Assembly (NCBI GenBank): GCA_039819285.1
Contig: JBCBSH010000033.1
Location: forward strand, 1-26,796
Length of the DNA stretch: 26,796 nt
Source of the DNA: JANQGH01 sp039819285
GTDB taxonomy: Bacteria; Pseudomonadota; Alphaproteobacteria; DSM-16000; Inquilinaceae
Direction: 5' to 3'
The notes under the pieces are model-generated. The model was not told the DNA's origin. It saw nothing but the letters and a program-made list of their open reading frames with translations, and did no database searches. Shown piece by piece: positions 8,510 to 15,144 of this stretch (positions are counted from its first letter, which is position 1; every line of letters starts with the position of its first letter). Position numbers and translations under genes: made by a program.

Positions 8510-9435
8510 TCAGCTATCTGGCCTCAATCGGCGTTACCATCGGCATCTATGCCTTGCTGGCGCTGGGCATCAATGTCGCCTGGGGCCTAACCGGCATGAT
8601 CAATCTGGGCATGGCCGGCTTCTTCGCGCTCGGCGCCTACGCCAGCGCCATCGCCACGACCAGCGGCGACTTGCCGATCCTGATCGGCGTTGTGCTCGGC
8701 TTTATCTTCGCGGCCGGCGGTGGCCTGTTGCTGGCCGCGATAACGTTCCGGCTGCGCGGCGACTATCTGGCGATCATCACGCTGGGTTTCAGCGAAAGCG
8801 TCCGCCTGTTCATGACCAACGAGATCTGGCTGACGCGCGGGCCTGACGGCATTTCCGACATTCCGGGGCCGTTGCGCGGCGAGCTGACGCCACGGGACTT
8901 CAATCTGCTCTATCTCGGCCTGATGATCGTGGTCCTAATCGTGGTCGTGATCCTGCTGCGCAACCTGGCCAACGGGCCCTACGGTCGGGCGCTGCGGGCC
9001 ATTCGGGACGATGACGTGGTAGCCGCGGTCGCCGGCAAGCCGGTGGGCCGGCTGCGGCTGGAGGCGTTTGCGCTCGGCGCCGGCCTGCTGGGCCTGGCAG
9101 GCGCTCTGTTCGGCCACTATCACAGCTACATCGCGCCGGACATGTTCCTGCCGTTGATCACGATCTACATCTTCCTGGCGCTGACCGCCGGCGGGCCGGG
9201 CAACATGCTGGGCGCTGTCCTCGGCGCCGCCCTGGTGGTCGCCGTGCTGGAGGGCACGCGGTTCGTCCACGACGTGATCCCCGGCCTGTCGATCGTCCAG
9301 GTCGCCGCCATGCGCGAAATCACGGTCGGCCTCCTCTTAATCCTGGCCTTGCGCTTCCGTCCCCGTGGACTGGTACCCGAACGGCCTGCGCGCTCAAGCG
9401 AATTGGGGCTGTCGACCCCACGAAAAAACCGTTGA
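8506..9435 (+). CDS. livM: Liv/HAAT-type ABC permease (LivM-like)
   Basis: Second membrane permease, 309 residues. The N-terminal segment YALLALGINVAWGLTGMINL and the coupling loop GPYGRALRAIRDDDVVAAVAGKPV (around 160-185) are diagnostic for LivM. YIFLALTAGGPGNMLGAVLG follows. The end, LRFRPRGLVPERP, is the usual LivM cytoplasmic tail. The start overlaps LivH (ATGA). The GAF-domain gene begins 17 bp after its stop and so belongs to the same transcript. Confidence 0.94.
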   Translation: MISYLASIGVTIGIYALLALGINVAWGLTGMINLGMAGFFALGAYASAIATTSGDLPILIGVVLGFIFAAGGGLLLAAITFRLRGDYLAIITLGFSESVRLFMTNEIWLTRGPDGISDIPGPLRGELTPRDFNLLYLGLMIVVLIVVVILLRNLANGPYGRALRAIRDDDVVAAVAGKPVGRLRLEAFALGAGLLGLAGALFGHYHSYIAPDMFLPLITIYIFLALTAGGPGNMLGAVLGAALVVAVLEGTRFVHDVIPGLSIVQVAAMREITVGLLLILALRFRPRGLVPERPARSSELGLSTPRKNR

Positions 9436-9451
9436 AAACCTGGAGACAAGA

Positions 9452-9964
9452 ATGCCCGTTACCGATGCCGATATTGTCGCGAACCTCAGCCGATGCGCGG
9501 AGGCGGCGGCACGGGAGGGGCAGCCGAAGGCACTGTATGACGCGCTTGCCGATGCTACCAAGGCCCTGGTCGGCCATAAGCTGTTCACGTTGATGTTCCT
9601 CGACGCGCCGCGCAACGAGGCGGCGCGGGTCTACTCAAATCAGCCGGAGGCCTATCCGGTCGGTGGCCGCAAGGAGCTGGGCGATTTCACCGGCTGGGGG
9701 CGCCACGTGCTGGAGGGGCGCCAGCCCTATCTGGGCCGCACGGTGGAAGACATCAAATGGGCCTTCTTCGACCACGAACTGATCGTCAGCCTCGGCTGCG
9801 GCGCGGTGATCAACATTCCGGTGGAATGGGATGGCAGGATGCTGGGCACCATGAACCTGCTGGACGCCGAGGGCGCCTACAGCGACTGGCAGATCGACCC
9901 CCTGCTGCCCTTCGCCCCGTTGTTGATCGCGCCGTTCTTGCAGGCGATTGGCGACGCGCGCTAA
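9452..9964 (+). CDS. Stand-alone GAF-domain protein
   Basis: Small cytoplasmic protein of 170 residues filling a single GAF fold. Recognisable pieces are ALADATKALVGHKLFTLMFL (about residues 29-48), the central SLGCGAVINIPVEWDGRMLG and the closing GTMNLLDAEGAYSDWQIDPL. The cysteines needed for free-methionine-R-sulfoxide reductase are not in the expected arrangement, so a ligand-binding or sensory role fits better than that enzyme. GGAG at 9442-9445 supports ATG 9452. It is the last gene of the ABC operon. Its stop overlaps the stop of the broken amidohydrolase on the other strand (CTAA, 9961-9964). I infer that it serves the transported compound, but the ligand is unknown. Confidence 0.85.
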   Translation: MPVTDADIVANLSRCAEAAAREGQPKALYDALADATKALVGHKLFTLMFLDAPRNEAARVYSNQPEAYPVGGRKELGDFTGWGRHVLEGRQPYLGRTVEDIKWAFFDHELIVSLGCGAVINIPVEWDGRMLGTMNLLDAEGAYSDWQIDPLLPFAPLLIAPFLQAIGDAR

Positions 9965-10333
9965 GCCGCCAGCCAGTTCTTCATGAAGGCGCCGCCCTTT
10001 ATGATCAAGTCGAGATAACGGCCCTGATGCTCCAGCAGTTGGCCAGGGTGCCTCAAGCTGCCCGCGGCTATGCTGGCCCAACCGGGATCGCGGCATGTCC
10101 TTGATGACTGTGAGGCCGGGGTGGGCGGCAATCGCGCGAAAATGCACGTCGATCGGGCCCGGCATCCGCGTCCGACCGCGCACGTCGATGCGCCGGGCAT
10201 TTGCGATATCAACCGAACGGTCGGAAACCTCTTTGATTTGCTCACCCTCGACCACGACCATCTGGGCTTCGGCAAGTTCAAACGCAATCCCGTCGAAAAC
10301 CGACCCAATCTCAAGCATCGTTACATTCGCCAT
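9961..10333 (-). pseudogene. Amidohydrolase remnant with internal deletion and frame shift
   Basis: A decayed metal-dependent amidohydrolase. From ATG 10331-10333, behind an intact AGGAGG site, the first ~100 residues are readable: MANVTMLEIGSVFDG..., the beta-sandwich, then RRIDVRGRTRMPGPIDVHFR and GLTVIKDMP. A second frame then gives the last ~25 residues, QLLEHQGRYLDLIIKGGAFM and KNWLAA, ending at the TAG (9961-9963). This matches the C-terminal end of such enzymes (a final strand such as 'DLIMKGG'). About 280 central residues that hold the catalytic barrel are missing, and the junction near 10040-10060 is out of frame. The usual HxH metal motif is now H-F-R, and MPGLID has become MPGPID. 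No active enzyme can be made. Family members in full form are about 400 residues. Confidence 0.85.
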
Positions 10334-10407
10334 TCCGCCCTCCTGGCCATCGGATGCATCGGATCTGCCAGACAATGACCGAGTTTGACCTATGACATGG
10401 CCGACAA

Positions 10408-10423
10408 GTACTATTTCTAGTAC
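10408..10423. promoter_or_regulatory. Palindrome GTACTA-N4-TAGTAC, operator candidate
   Basis: A perfect 6-bp dyad with a 4-nt spacer lies 75 bp upstream of the amidohydrolase remnant, in an otherwise gene-free 238-bp gap (10334-10571). In this GC-rich context an AT-containing dyad stands out. It could be an operator left over from the amidohydrolase gene, or one for the downstream peptide gene. A weak promoter-like pair (TTGATC 10451-10456, GACAAT 10476-10481, 19-nt spacing) points toward the peptide gene. Confidence 0.35.
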
Positions 10424-10571
10424 CGTTCTCCTCACCTGTATTTCGCGGCATTGATCAGGACGGCGATCCAAACATGACAATATTTGTGCTGGATTTGGAA
10501 CCGGATCATGTCCAATGTGGTCTCGGTGCTTAGGCGCCAGAATCAGCGACAAAAGTCGAGAGGAGTCTACG

Positions 10572-10754
10572 GTGACGATGAAAATGAAGACCATGAGGGC
10601 CGAGAACGCAGAGCGCATCGAAGGCCTCAAGCAAGCCGTTTCTGACGGGCGTGACGCCAGCAACGTGGTTGTGGGGAACTCTTCCGCCAAGGTCGCCAGC
10701 GGCCTATCGAAGAAGCCGTCTCCGCCGGCTCCGCCCAGCCCGAGCACCCTCTAG
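10572..10754 (+). CDS. Possible small peptide gene (60 residues), unrecognised
   Basis: I do not recognise this product. GTG 10572 is preceded by AGGAG (10561-10565) at good spacing; an in-frame ATG at 10578 is further from it. The N-terminal half is charged and helix-prone (RAENAERIEGLKQAVSDGRD). It is followed by a V/S/N-rich segment and a proline-serine tail (KKPSPPAPPSPSTL). A charged leader plus a low-complexity tail resembles some precursor peptides, but there is no cysteine and no known leader motif. It ends 8 bp before a palindrome/hairpin block, and the next gene on the same strand encodes a DUF6065-like protein. It may simply be a chance reading frame; the ribosome site and position are the main support. 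Confidence 0.45.
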   Translation: MTMKMKTMRAENAERIEGLKQAVSDGRDASNVVVGNSSAKVASGLSKKPSPPAPPSPSTL

Positions 10755-10761
10755 TCCAAAA

Positions 10762-10812
10762 ACCTGATCAGGTGATTGGGCGCCAGTTCCAGACTGGGGC
10801 TGGCGCCCAATC
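10762..10812 (+). terminator. Palindrome plus 13-bp stem hairpin between peptide and DUF6065-like genes
   Basis: Two structures are fused here. ACCTGATCAGGT (10762-10773) is a perfect 12-bp palindrome. Directly after it, GATTGGGCGCCAG (10774-10786) and CTGGCGCCCAATC (10800-10812) form a perfect 13-bp stem with a 13-nt loop. This is the longest perfect inverted repeat I found in the window. The tail is GCTTTACC, a poor U-run. It may be a terminator or attenuator that lets only part of the transcripts continue into the downstream gene. Confidence 0.6.
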
Positions 10813-10910
10813 GCTTTACCCAGCCGCGTGCCGAGGACGGCGTCTTGGCCCGCCAGAAGAGCGTTCCGGTCGGCGGCGAGCTTAATCCGCAAAAGGACTG
10901 GTCAGCGCCC

Positions 10911-11732
10911 ATGGACGGCATGCGCCCGGCGTTTCAAACGCTCACCTGTTATCAAGTTCGCGATACGGCCCCCAGGATCATCGCCGCCCGCGCGTCTCGA
11001 CAGTGGATGGACGACACGGACGAGCGGTTCGCCTACCGGTGCCTGCCGCTGAGCATCGCCAATGCGATGGGCTGGGAGATTTTGGCGCCGACCCGGCTCT
11101 CCGCCGACTGGAACGGCGGCGACTTGATCGAGGACCTGGTCGTCGAAATCGACGATCCGTCTTGGGGCAACGACCGGTTCGCCAGTTCTCACTTCGGGCA
11201 CGGCATCCTGACGTTTCATCCTGGCTATCTGTTCCGCACCGAAGCGGGCGTTGGCATCTGGGCACGCGGTGCGCCAAACAGGCTGAAAGACGGCATCGGC
11301 GCCCTCGACGGCATCATCGAAACGGACTGGCTGGACTTCACCTTCACGATGAATTGGCAGTTCACGCGGCCTGGTCGCGTGACATTCGACGAAGGCGAGC
11401 CCTTCTGTTTCATCACGCCGGTCGCCTATCGCGCGCTTGACAGTCTGACGCCCCAAATCGTGCCGATCGACGACGACCCGGCGGTCGCCACGGGGTTCCG
11501 GAATTGGCGCGACGCGCGCACCAAATTCAATCAGGACTTGGCAGACAACGATCCGGCCGCGATCGAGCAGAAATGGCAAAAATGGTACACGCGCGGCGAG
11601 GCGATGGGCGACGGCAAACCGAACCCGTTGCATCTTTCCAAGCTGAGGCTGGCGACACCAAGCGCCCGAAGCGCAGACAAGGAACTCGCCGCACCAGCGG
11701 GCACGCGGTCAAGACCCGATTCAGATCGCTAA
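10911..11732 (+). CDS. DUF6065-like protein of unknown function
   Basis: Conserved-looking cytoplasmic protein of about 273 residues that I match, from memory of the family, to DUF6065. Distinct parts are YRCLPLSIANAMGWEI (about residues 44-59), SHFGHGILTFHPGYLFRTE, GIWARGAPNRLKDGIGALDG and a tail with QKWQKWYTRGEA. Many W, H and D residues suggest a globular, perhaps metal- or ligand-binding fold, but no catalytic motif is certain. There is no signal peptide. The ATG at 10911 is the best start; AAAAGGA lies about 13 nt upstream and ATG 10920 is an alternative. A longer reading would begin with TTG inside the hairpin. The stop overlaps the LacI gene's stop (11729-11732). The function is not known. 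Confidence 0.75.
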   Translation: MDGMRPAFQTLTCYQVRDTAPRIIAARASRQWMDDTDERFAYRCLPLSIANAMGWEILAPTRLSADWNGGDLIEDLVVEIDDPSWGNDRFASSHFGHGILTFHPGYLFRTEAGVGIWARGAPNRLKDGIGALDGIIETDWLDFTFTMNWQFTRPGRVTFDEGEPFCFITPVAYRALDSLTPQIVPIDDDPAVATGFRNWRDARTKFNQDLADNDPAAIEQKWQKWYTRGEAMGDGKPNPLHLSKLRLATPSARSADKELAAPAGTRSRPDSDR

Positions 11733-12790
11733 GCGGCGATCGGTGCCGGCCCGTGACTTCGGCGCGGCACAAAAGCGGGTCGGATCATGCGCGATCCACT
11801 CGACGTCGTCGGGTCGGATAGTTGGCAGATCATCAGATCGGCAATATCGCAGGCACTTTGCCTGATGTGTTGGTCGAAGGTGCTGATACCCGGCCGGGCG
11901 TAGGCAGAGGCGGGAACATTGTCGAACCCAATGACCGAGAGCTCACCCGGCACGGCAATTGAGCGCTCGGCCGCCATCTGAACCAGCTTAATGGCCAACG
12001 CGTCAGTTACGCACAAGACGGCGGTCGGCCGTGGCGTCAGGTTCAGCAATGTTGCACAGGCCCTCTCGACAGACTTGTCATCGGATCGCGTGACGGTGCA
12101 GGCGGCGTCGGCCCGCAGCCGCAGACCATGTGCTCGCAGCCCGGCCAGGAGCCCGTCTCGCCGGACACGCGCAAACATCAAGGACGGTTCGAACGTCAGC
12201 AGGCCAAAGTGACGGTGCCCCAACGCGATAAGACGTCGCGTGGCATCCCCAAAGGCGCTGGCACCGTCGGTATCGGACCAAGCATATGAGGATGGATCGC
12301 CCATCACGCGACCATGAACGACAAACGGAACATTTCGTTCGGTAAGATGGGCGACGCGGTCATCATGGACGAAGGTACGGTCCGCGACGATCAAACCATC
12401 GGCCTGACACCGATCGATGGTGCGGACCAATGCCGCGACGTGGCGCGTTCTTTGGGTCGTGATCACAAGTTGACGTCCGGCCTCCTGCAGCCGCTGACAG
12501 AGACCCGCCATCAAAGGCCCGAGGAAGACGTCCGCAAACGTCGACTTTGACGACAGCCGCGACTCCGCCGGCGGCAGCACGACGCCGATCAGACCGGTAT
12601 CGCCCGACACCATGGCGCGGCCGACACGGCTGGGCACATAGCCGCGCCGTGCCGCCAAAGACCGCACGCGGCCGCGGGTTTCCGAGCCAACATCGGGATA
12701 GCCCGCTAGCGCCCGAGACACCGTCGTGACCGACAGATGCAACTCCGCCGCCAGGTCTTTCAAGCCGATTCGTCGCGGTGCCCGTGACAT
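11729..12790 (-). CDS. LacI-family transcriptional regulator
   Basis: LacI/GalR regulator of 353 residues. The N-terminal HTH (about residues 8-54) contains LAAELHLSVTTVSRALAGYP and the hinge region RRGYVPSRVGRAM. The sugar-binding-type core follows (GLIGVVLPPAESRLS to the end), including SVIGFDNVPASAYARPG, the usual LacI dimer/effector strand. Ligand unknown: family members bind sugars or, in PurR, purines. It is divergent from the STAS-permease-receptor operon (182-bp gap) and tail-to-tail with the DUF6065-like gene. Control of the operon is therefore plausible, and a purine ligand would fit the permease, but this is inference from position only. The ribosome site is weak. Confidence 0.93.
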   Translation of the reverse strand: MSRAPRRIGLKDLAAELHLSVTTVSRALAGYPDVGSETRGRVRSLAARRGYVPSRVGRAMVSGDTGLIGVVLPPAESRLSSKSTFADVFLGPLMAGLCQRLQEAGRQLVITTQRTRHVAALVRTIDRCQADGLIVADRTFVHDDRVAHLTERNVPFVVHGRVMGDPSSYAWSDTDGASAFGDATRRLIALGHRHFGLLTFEPSLMFARVRRDGLLAGLRAHGLRLRADAACTVTRSDDKSVERACATLLNLTPRPTAVLCVTDALAIKLVQMAAERSIAVPGELSVIGFDNVPASAYARPGISTFDQHIRQSACDIADLMICQLSDPTTSSGSRMIRPAFVPRRSHGPAPIAA

Positions 12791-12933
12791 CAGGACTTCG
12801 ATTGGAAAGGCAACGACATGCTAGGGAAGGCTAACGGCCTGCTCAGGTCTCGGCAACTCTGGTGCCGGTCAGGTGGCCGTACGAAAGGGTCCGGGTCTCG
12901 CGTGGCAGCCTTAGCGGTAGCCTGCCCGCAGCC

Positions 12934-12960
12934 GTGCATCTATGATGTTTTGCAATGCAC
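12934..12960. promoter_or_regulatory. GTGCAT-N15-ATGCAC inverted repeat before the STAS gene
   Basis: Perfect 6-bp arms flank 15 nt and end just 2 bp before the GGGAGG ribosome site of the STAS gene (12963-12968). This is the only clear dyad I found in the 182-bp gap between the LacI and STAS genes. Its position would suit a repressor that blocks transcription or translation start. It does not have the tight CG-centred form of standard LacI operators. Confidence 0.35.
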
Positions 12961-12972
12961 TAGGGAGGCGGC

Positions 12973-13305
12973 ATGAAGCTCTTTGAGATGACGCAAGGCG
13001 AGTTCCTCGTCCTGCGCCCTGCCGGACAATTGACAAGCGCCACATCGGCCGAGTTTGAAAAAGAGGTGCGATCGCGGATCGAGGCCGGCAACCATCGCGT
13101 GGTGCTCGACCTCGCCGACCTGGACTATATCAGCAGCGCGGGCTTGCGGGTGCTGCTGGTTCTGGCCAAGCTGTTGAAGCGCGACGACGGCACCCTGGCC
13201 GTCTGCGCCATGAACGAAACCGTTACCCAGGTCTTTGAGGTGACGGGCCTCTCATCAATTCTCGCAACTTACGAAACGCTCAATGAGGCCATCGCGGCCG
13301 AGTAG
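12973..13305 (+). CDS. STAS-domain anti-sigma-factor antagonist (RsbV/SpoIIAA type)
   Basis: Single STAS domain of 110 residues, cytoplasmic. In partner switching such proteins, when unphosphorylated, bind and neutralise an RsbW-type kinase; the kinase inactivates them by serine phosphorylation and an RsbU/SpoIIE phosphatase restores them. The phosphorylation region VVLDLADLDYISSAGLRVLL (43-62) is intact, with the serine pair S54/S55 at the expected helix start. A GGGAGG site lies 4 nt before the ATG. It is the first gene of the block and is followed, 106 bp later, by a permease with an RsbW-like tail and then by a receptor that contains both phosphatase and kinase. It is therefore the obvious substrate of the receptor. 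Confidence 0.93.
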   Translation: MKLFEMTQGEFLVLRPAGQLTSATSAEFEKEVRSRIEAGNHRVVLDLADLDYISSAGLRVLLVLAKLLKRDDGTLAVCAMNETVTQVFEVTGLSSILATYETLNEAIAAE

Positions 13306-13411
13306 GCGTCCTCGCCATGACAGCTAAATCGGTTTCCTGTTCGACTGACACGTCGCCCGGCGCCGCGCCGGTCGATCCGGCCCGGTCACACAAAACCCGG
13401 TAGGACGCCCG

Positions 13412-15133
13412 ATGCGCAAACCGGCACGGCGCCCCAGCAACCTGATCGCGGCCGTTGACGACCCGATTTCGCTGCCGATGGCCATCGGCATGGGCGTGCA
13501 GCATTGCTTTGCCATGTCGAGCGGATTGGTGCTGGCTGCGTTGATTGCCTATGCCGCGACCGATTCGGTCGATGTCGCCTCCAACCTCGTGCGTATCTCG
13601 ATGATCGCGGCGGGCTTAGGCACGATCTTGCAGTCGCTGAAGCGCGGCCCCATCGGCTCGGGCTATCTTTGCCCCAATCTGCCGGGTCCGACCTTCTATC
13701 CGGCGTCACTGCTGGCCGCTCAGACCGGCGGCCTGTCCCTGGTCTTCGGCATGACCCTGCTGGCCGGCCTGTTTCAGGCGTTGCTGTCCCGGATCATTCA
13801 CCGGCTCCGGGCGTTGCTGCCGCCCGAAGTCACGGGCGTCATCGTCGCGATGGTCGGGATCTCTCTGATCGGTCCGGGCATCTCCAGCATCGCCGGCATT
13901 GCACCGGGCGACACGCAAAGCACGGCGCTTGAAACCTTCGCCGGGGTCAGCACCCTGCTGGTCATGTTCGGACTGTCGGTTTGGGGCACGTCCTTCATGC
14001 GCCTCTATTGTGTCTTGATCGGCGTCGCGTTTGGCTACGCGTTGGAATTCGGCTTGCAGATCGTGCCGAACACGGTGGTGGACGAGTTTCGCGACAGCGG
14101 ACTGTTCAGCGTGCCGGACATCGGGCTGCCGGCGGCGATGACCTTCGATGCCACGCTGATTCTGCCGTTCCTGATTGCCGGTATCGCGTCGACCGTAAAG
14201 GCGGTCGGCGACCTGTCGACCGCGCAGAAGATCAATGACGAGGATTGGGTGGCACCCGAAATGCGGTCGATCCGCAAGGGTGTCCTGGCGGATGCGCTGG
14301 CCGTGATCTCCTCGGCCGTGATGGGCGGCATGGGCCAGTCAACCTCGTCAAGCAACCTCGGCGTCGCGCTTGCCACCGGCGTGACCAGCCGTTGGATCGG
14401 TTTCAGCGCGGGCGCCATCTTCATTGTCGCGGCGTTCGTTCCGGCCCTTGCCCACGTCTTCGTTTTGATGCCAGGGCCGGTTAAGGGCGCGGTCCTGGTC
14501 TTCGTGGCCTGTTTCATGATCGTGTCCGGCATGCAGCTGGTCATGAGCCGTCTGATGGACACGCGCAAAATCTTCGTGGTCGGCGCCTCCATCATCGCCG
14601 GGCTCAGCGTCGATATTCTGCCCTCGTTGTACGCGGATCTCGACCCGACCTTGGGGTCGCTTGCGGCCTCGTCCCTGTCCTTGGCGACGGTGACGGCGAT
14701 CGGCCTGAATCTCATCTTTCGGATCGGGGTCAAACGGCGTGCCGACTTTGTCCTGGAACCAGATGAGGACAGGGAAGCGGCCGTCGTGAAGTTTTTGCAC
14801 GACAAGGGGGCGCTTTGGGGGGCGCGACGCGATATCATTCAGAATGCGGCAACCGCCCTGGTTGAGTTCGTGGAAGCATCGGCCCGGTCGGGCAGTTTGA
14901 TGGAGGACATTCGCATCGACGCCCATTTCGACCAGTTCAGGCTCGACATCTTCATTCATTACACCGGCCCTGCCTTGCCGCTGCCCGAGGCCGCGCCCAG
15001 CCTGGCCGACATGGATGACGAATCCGATCAGATGCAGCGCCTGTCGGGCTTCCTGATCAGAAGCGCCGCCACCAAGGCGGAGGCGACACGGCGCGACAAC
15101 CAAAACACCCTCCACCTGCTCTTCGAGCACTAG
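13412..15133 (+). CDS. NCS2 (SLC23) nucleobase-type permease fused to a degenerate RsbW-like ATPase domain
   Basis: Membrane protein of 573 residues. Residues ~20-440 are an NCS2 permease with about 12-14 hydrophobic segments. Visible are the TM1 motif GVQH (Q30-H31), PPEVTGVIVAMVGISL and the TM8/TM10 region TVKAVGDLSTAQKIND to SSSNLGVALATGVTSR. NCS2 proteins import xanthine, uric acid, uracil or ascorbate with protons or sodium. The TM8 position that is Glu in characterised xanthine and uric acid carriers appears to be Lys (K263). From about residue 449 there is a 125-residue cytoplasmic tail. By hand it aligns with the RsbW kinase at the end of gene 16398-18944: ALVEFVEASARSG against ILDEVVGNAINYG, and YTGPALPLPEA against DDGKPFNPLEV. 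The N-box Glu is kept (E485) but the Mg-binding Asn is Ala (A489) and the DxG is lost, so it is probably non-catalytic. The substrate is inferred only. Confidence 0.85.
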   Translation: MRKPARRPSNLIAAVDDPISLPMAIGMGVQHCFAMSSGLVLAALIAYAATDSVDVASNLVRISMIAAGLGTILQSLKRGPIGSGYLCPNLPGPTFYPASLLAAQTGGLSLVFGMTLLAGLFQALLSRIIHRLRALLPPEVTGVIVAMVGISLIGPGISSIAGIAPGDTQSTALETFAGVSTLLVMFGLSVWGTSFMRLYCVLIGVAFGYALEFGLQIVPNTVVDEFRDSGLFSVPDIGLPAAMTFDATLILPFLIAGIASTVKAVGDLSTAQKINDEDWVAPEMRSIRKGVLADALAVISSAVMGGMGQSTSSSNLGVALATGVTSRWIGFSAGAIFIVAAFVPALAHVFVLMPGPVKGAVLVFVACFMIVSGMQLVMSRLMDTRKIFVVGASIIAGLSVDILPSLYADLDPTLGSLAASSLSLATVTAIGLNLIFRIGVKRRADFVLEPDEDREAAVVKFLHDKGALWGARRDIIQNAATALVEFVEASARSGSLMEDIRIDAHFDQFRLDIFIHYTGPALPLPEAAPSLADMDDESDQMQRLSGFLIRSAATKAEATRRDNQNTLHLLFEH

Positions 15134-15144
15134 GAGCCCGCCCG

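Noticed and set aside
9961..9964. CTAA overlap of convergent stop codons (also 11729-11732) as a regulatory device
   Set aside because: TAA and TAG on opposite strands overlap easily in a compact genome. Two cases are noted but carry no evidence of function.
9635..10747. Long minus-strand frame containing the amidohydrolase N-terminus
   Set aside because: Only the part from 10333 to about 10050 is homologous. The rest reads antisense through the GAF gene or into the upstream gap, so it is not one gene.
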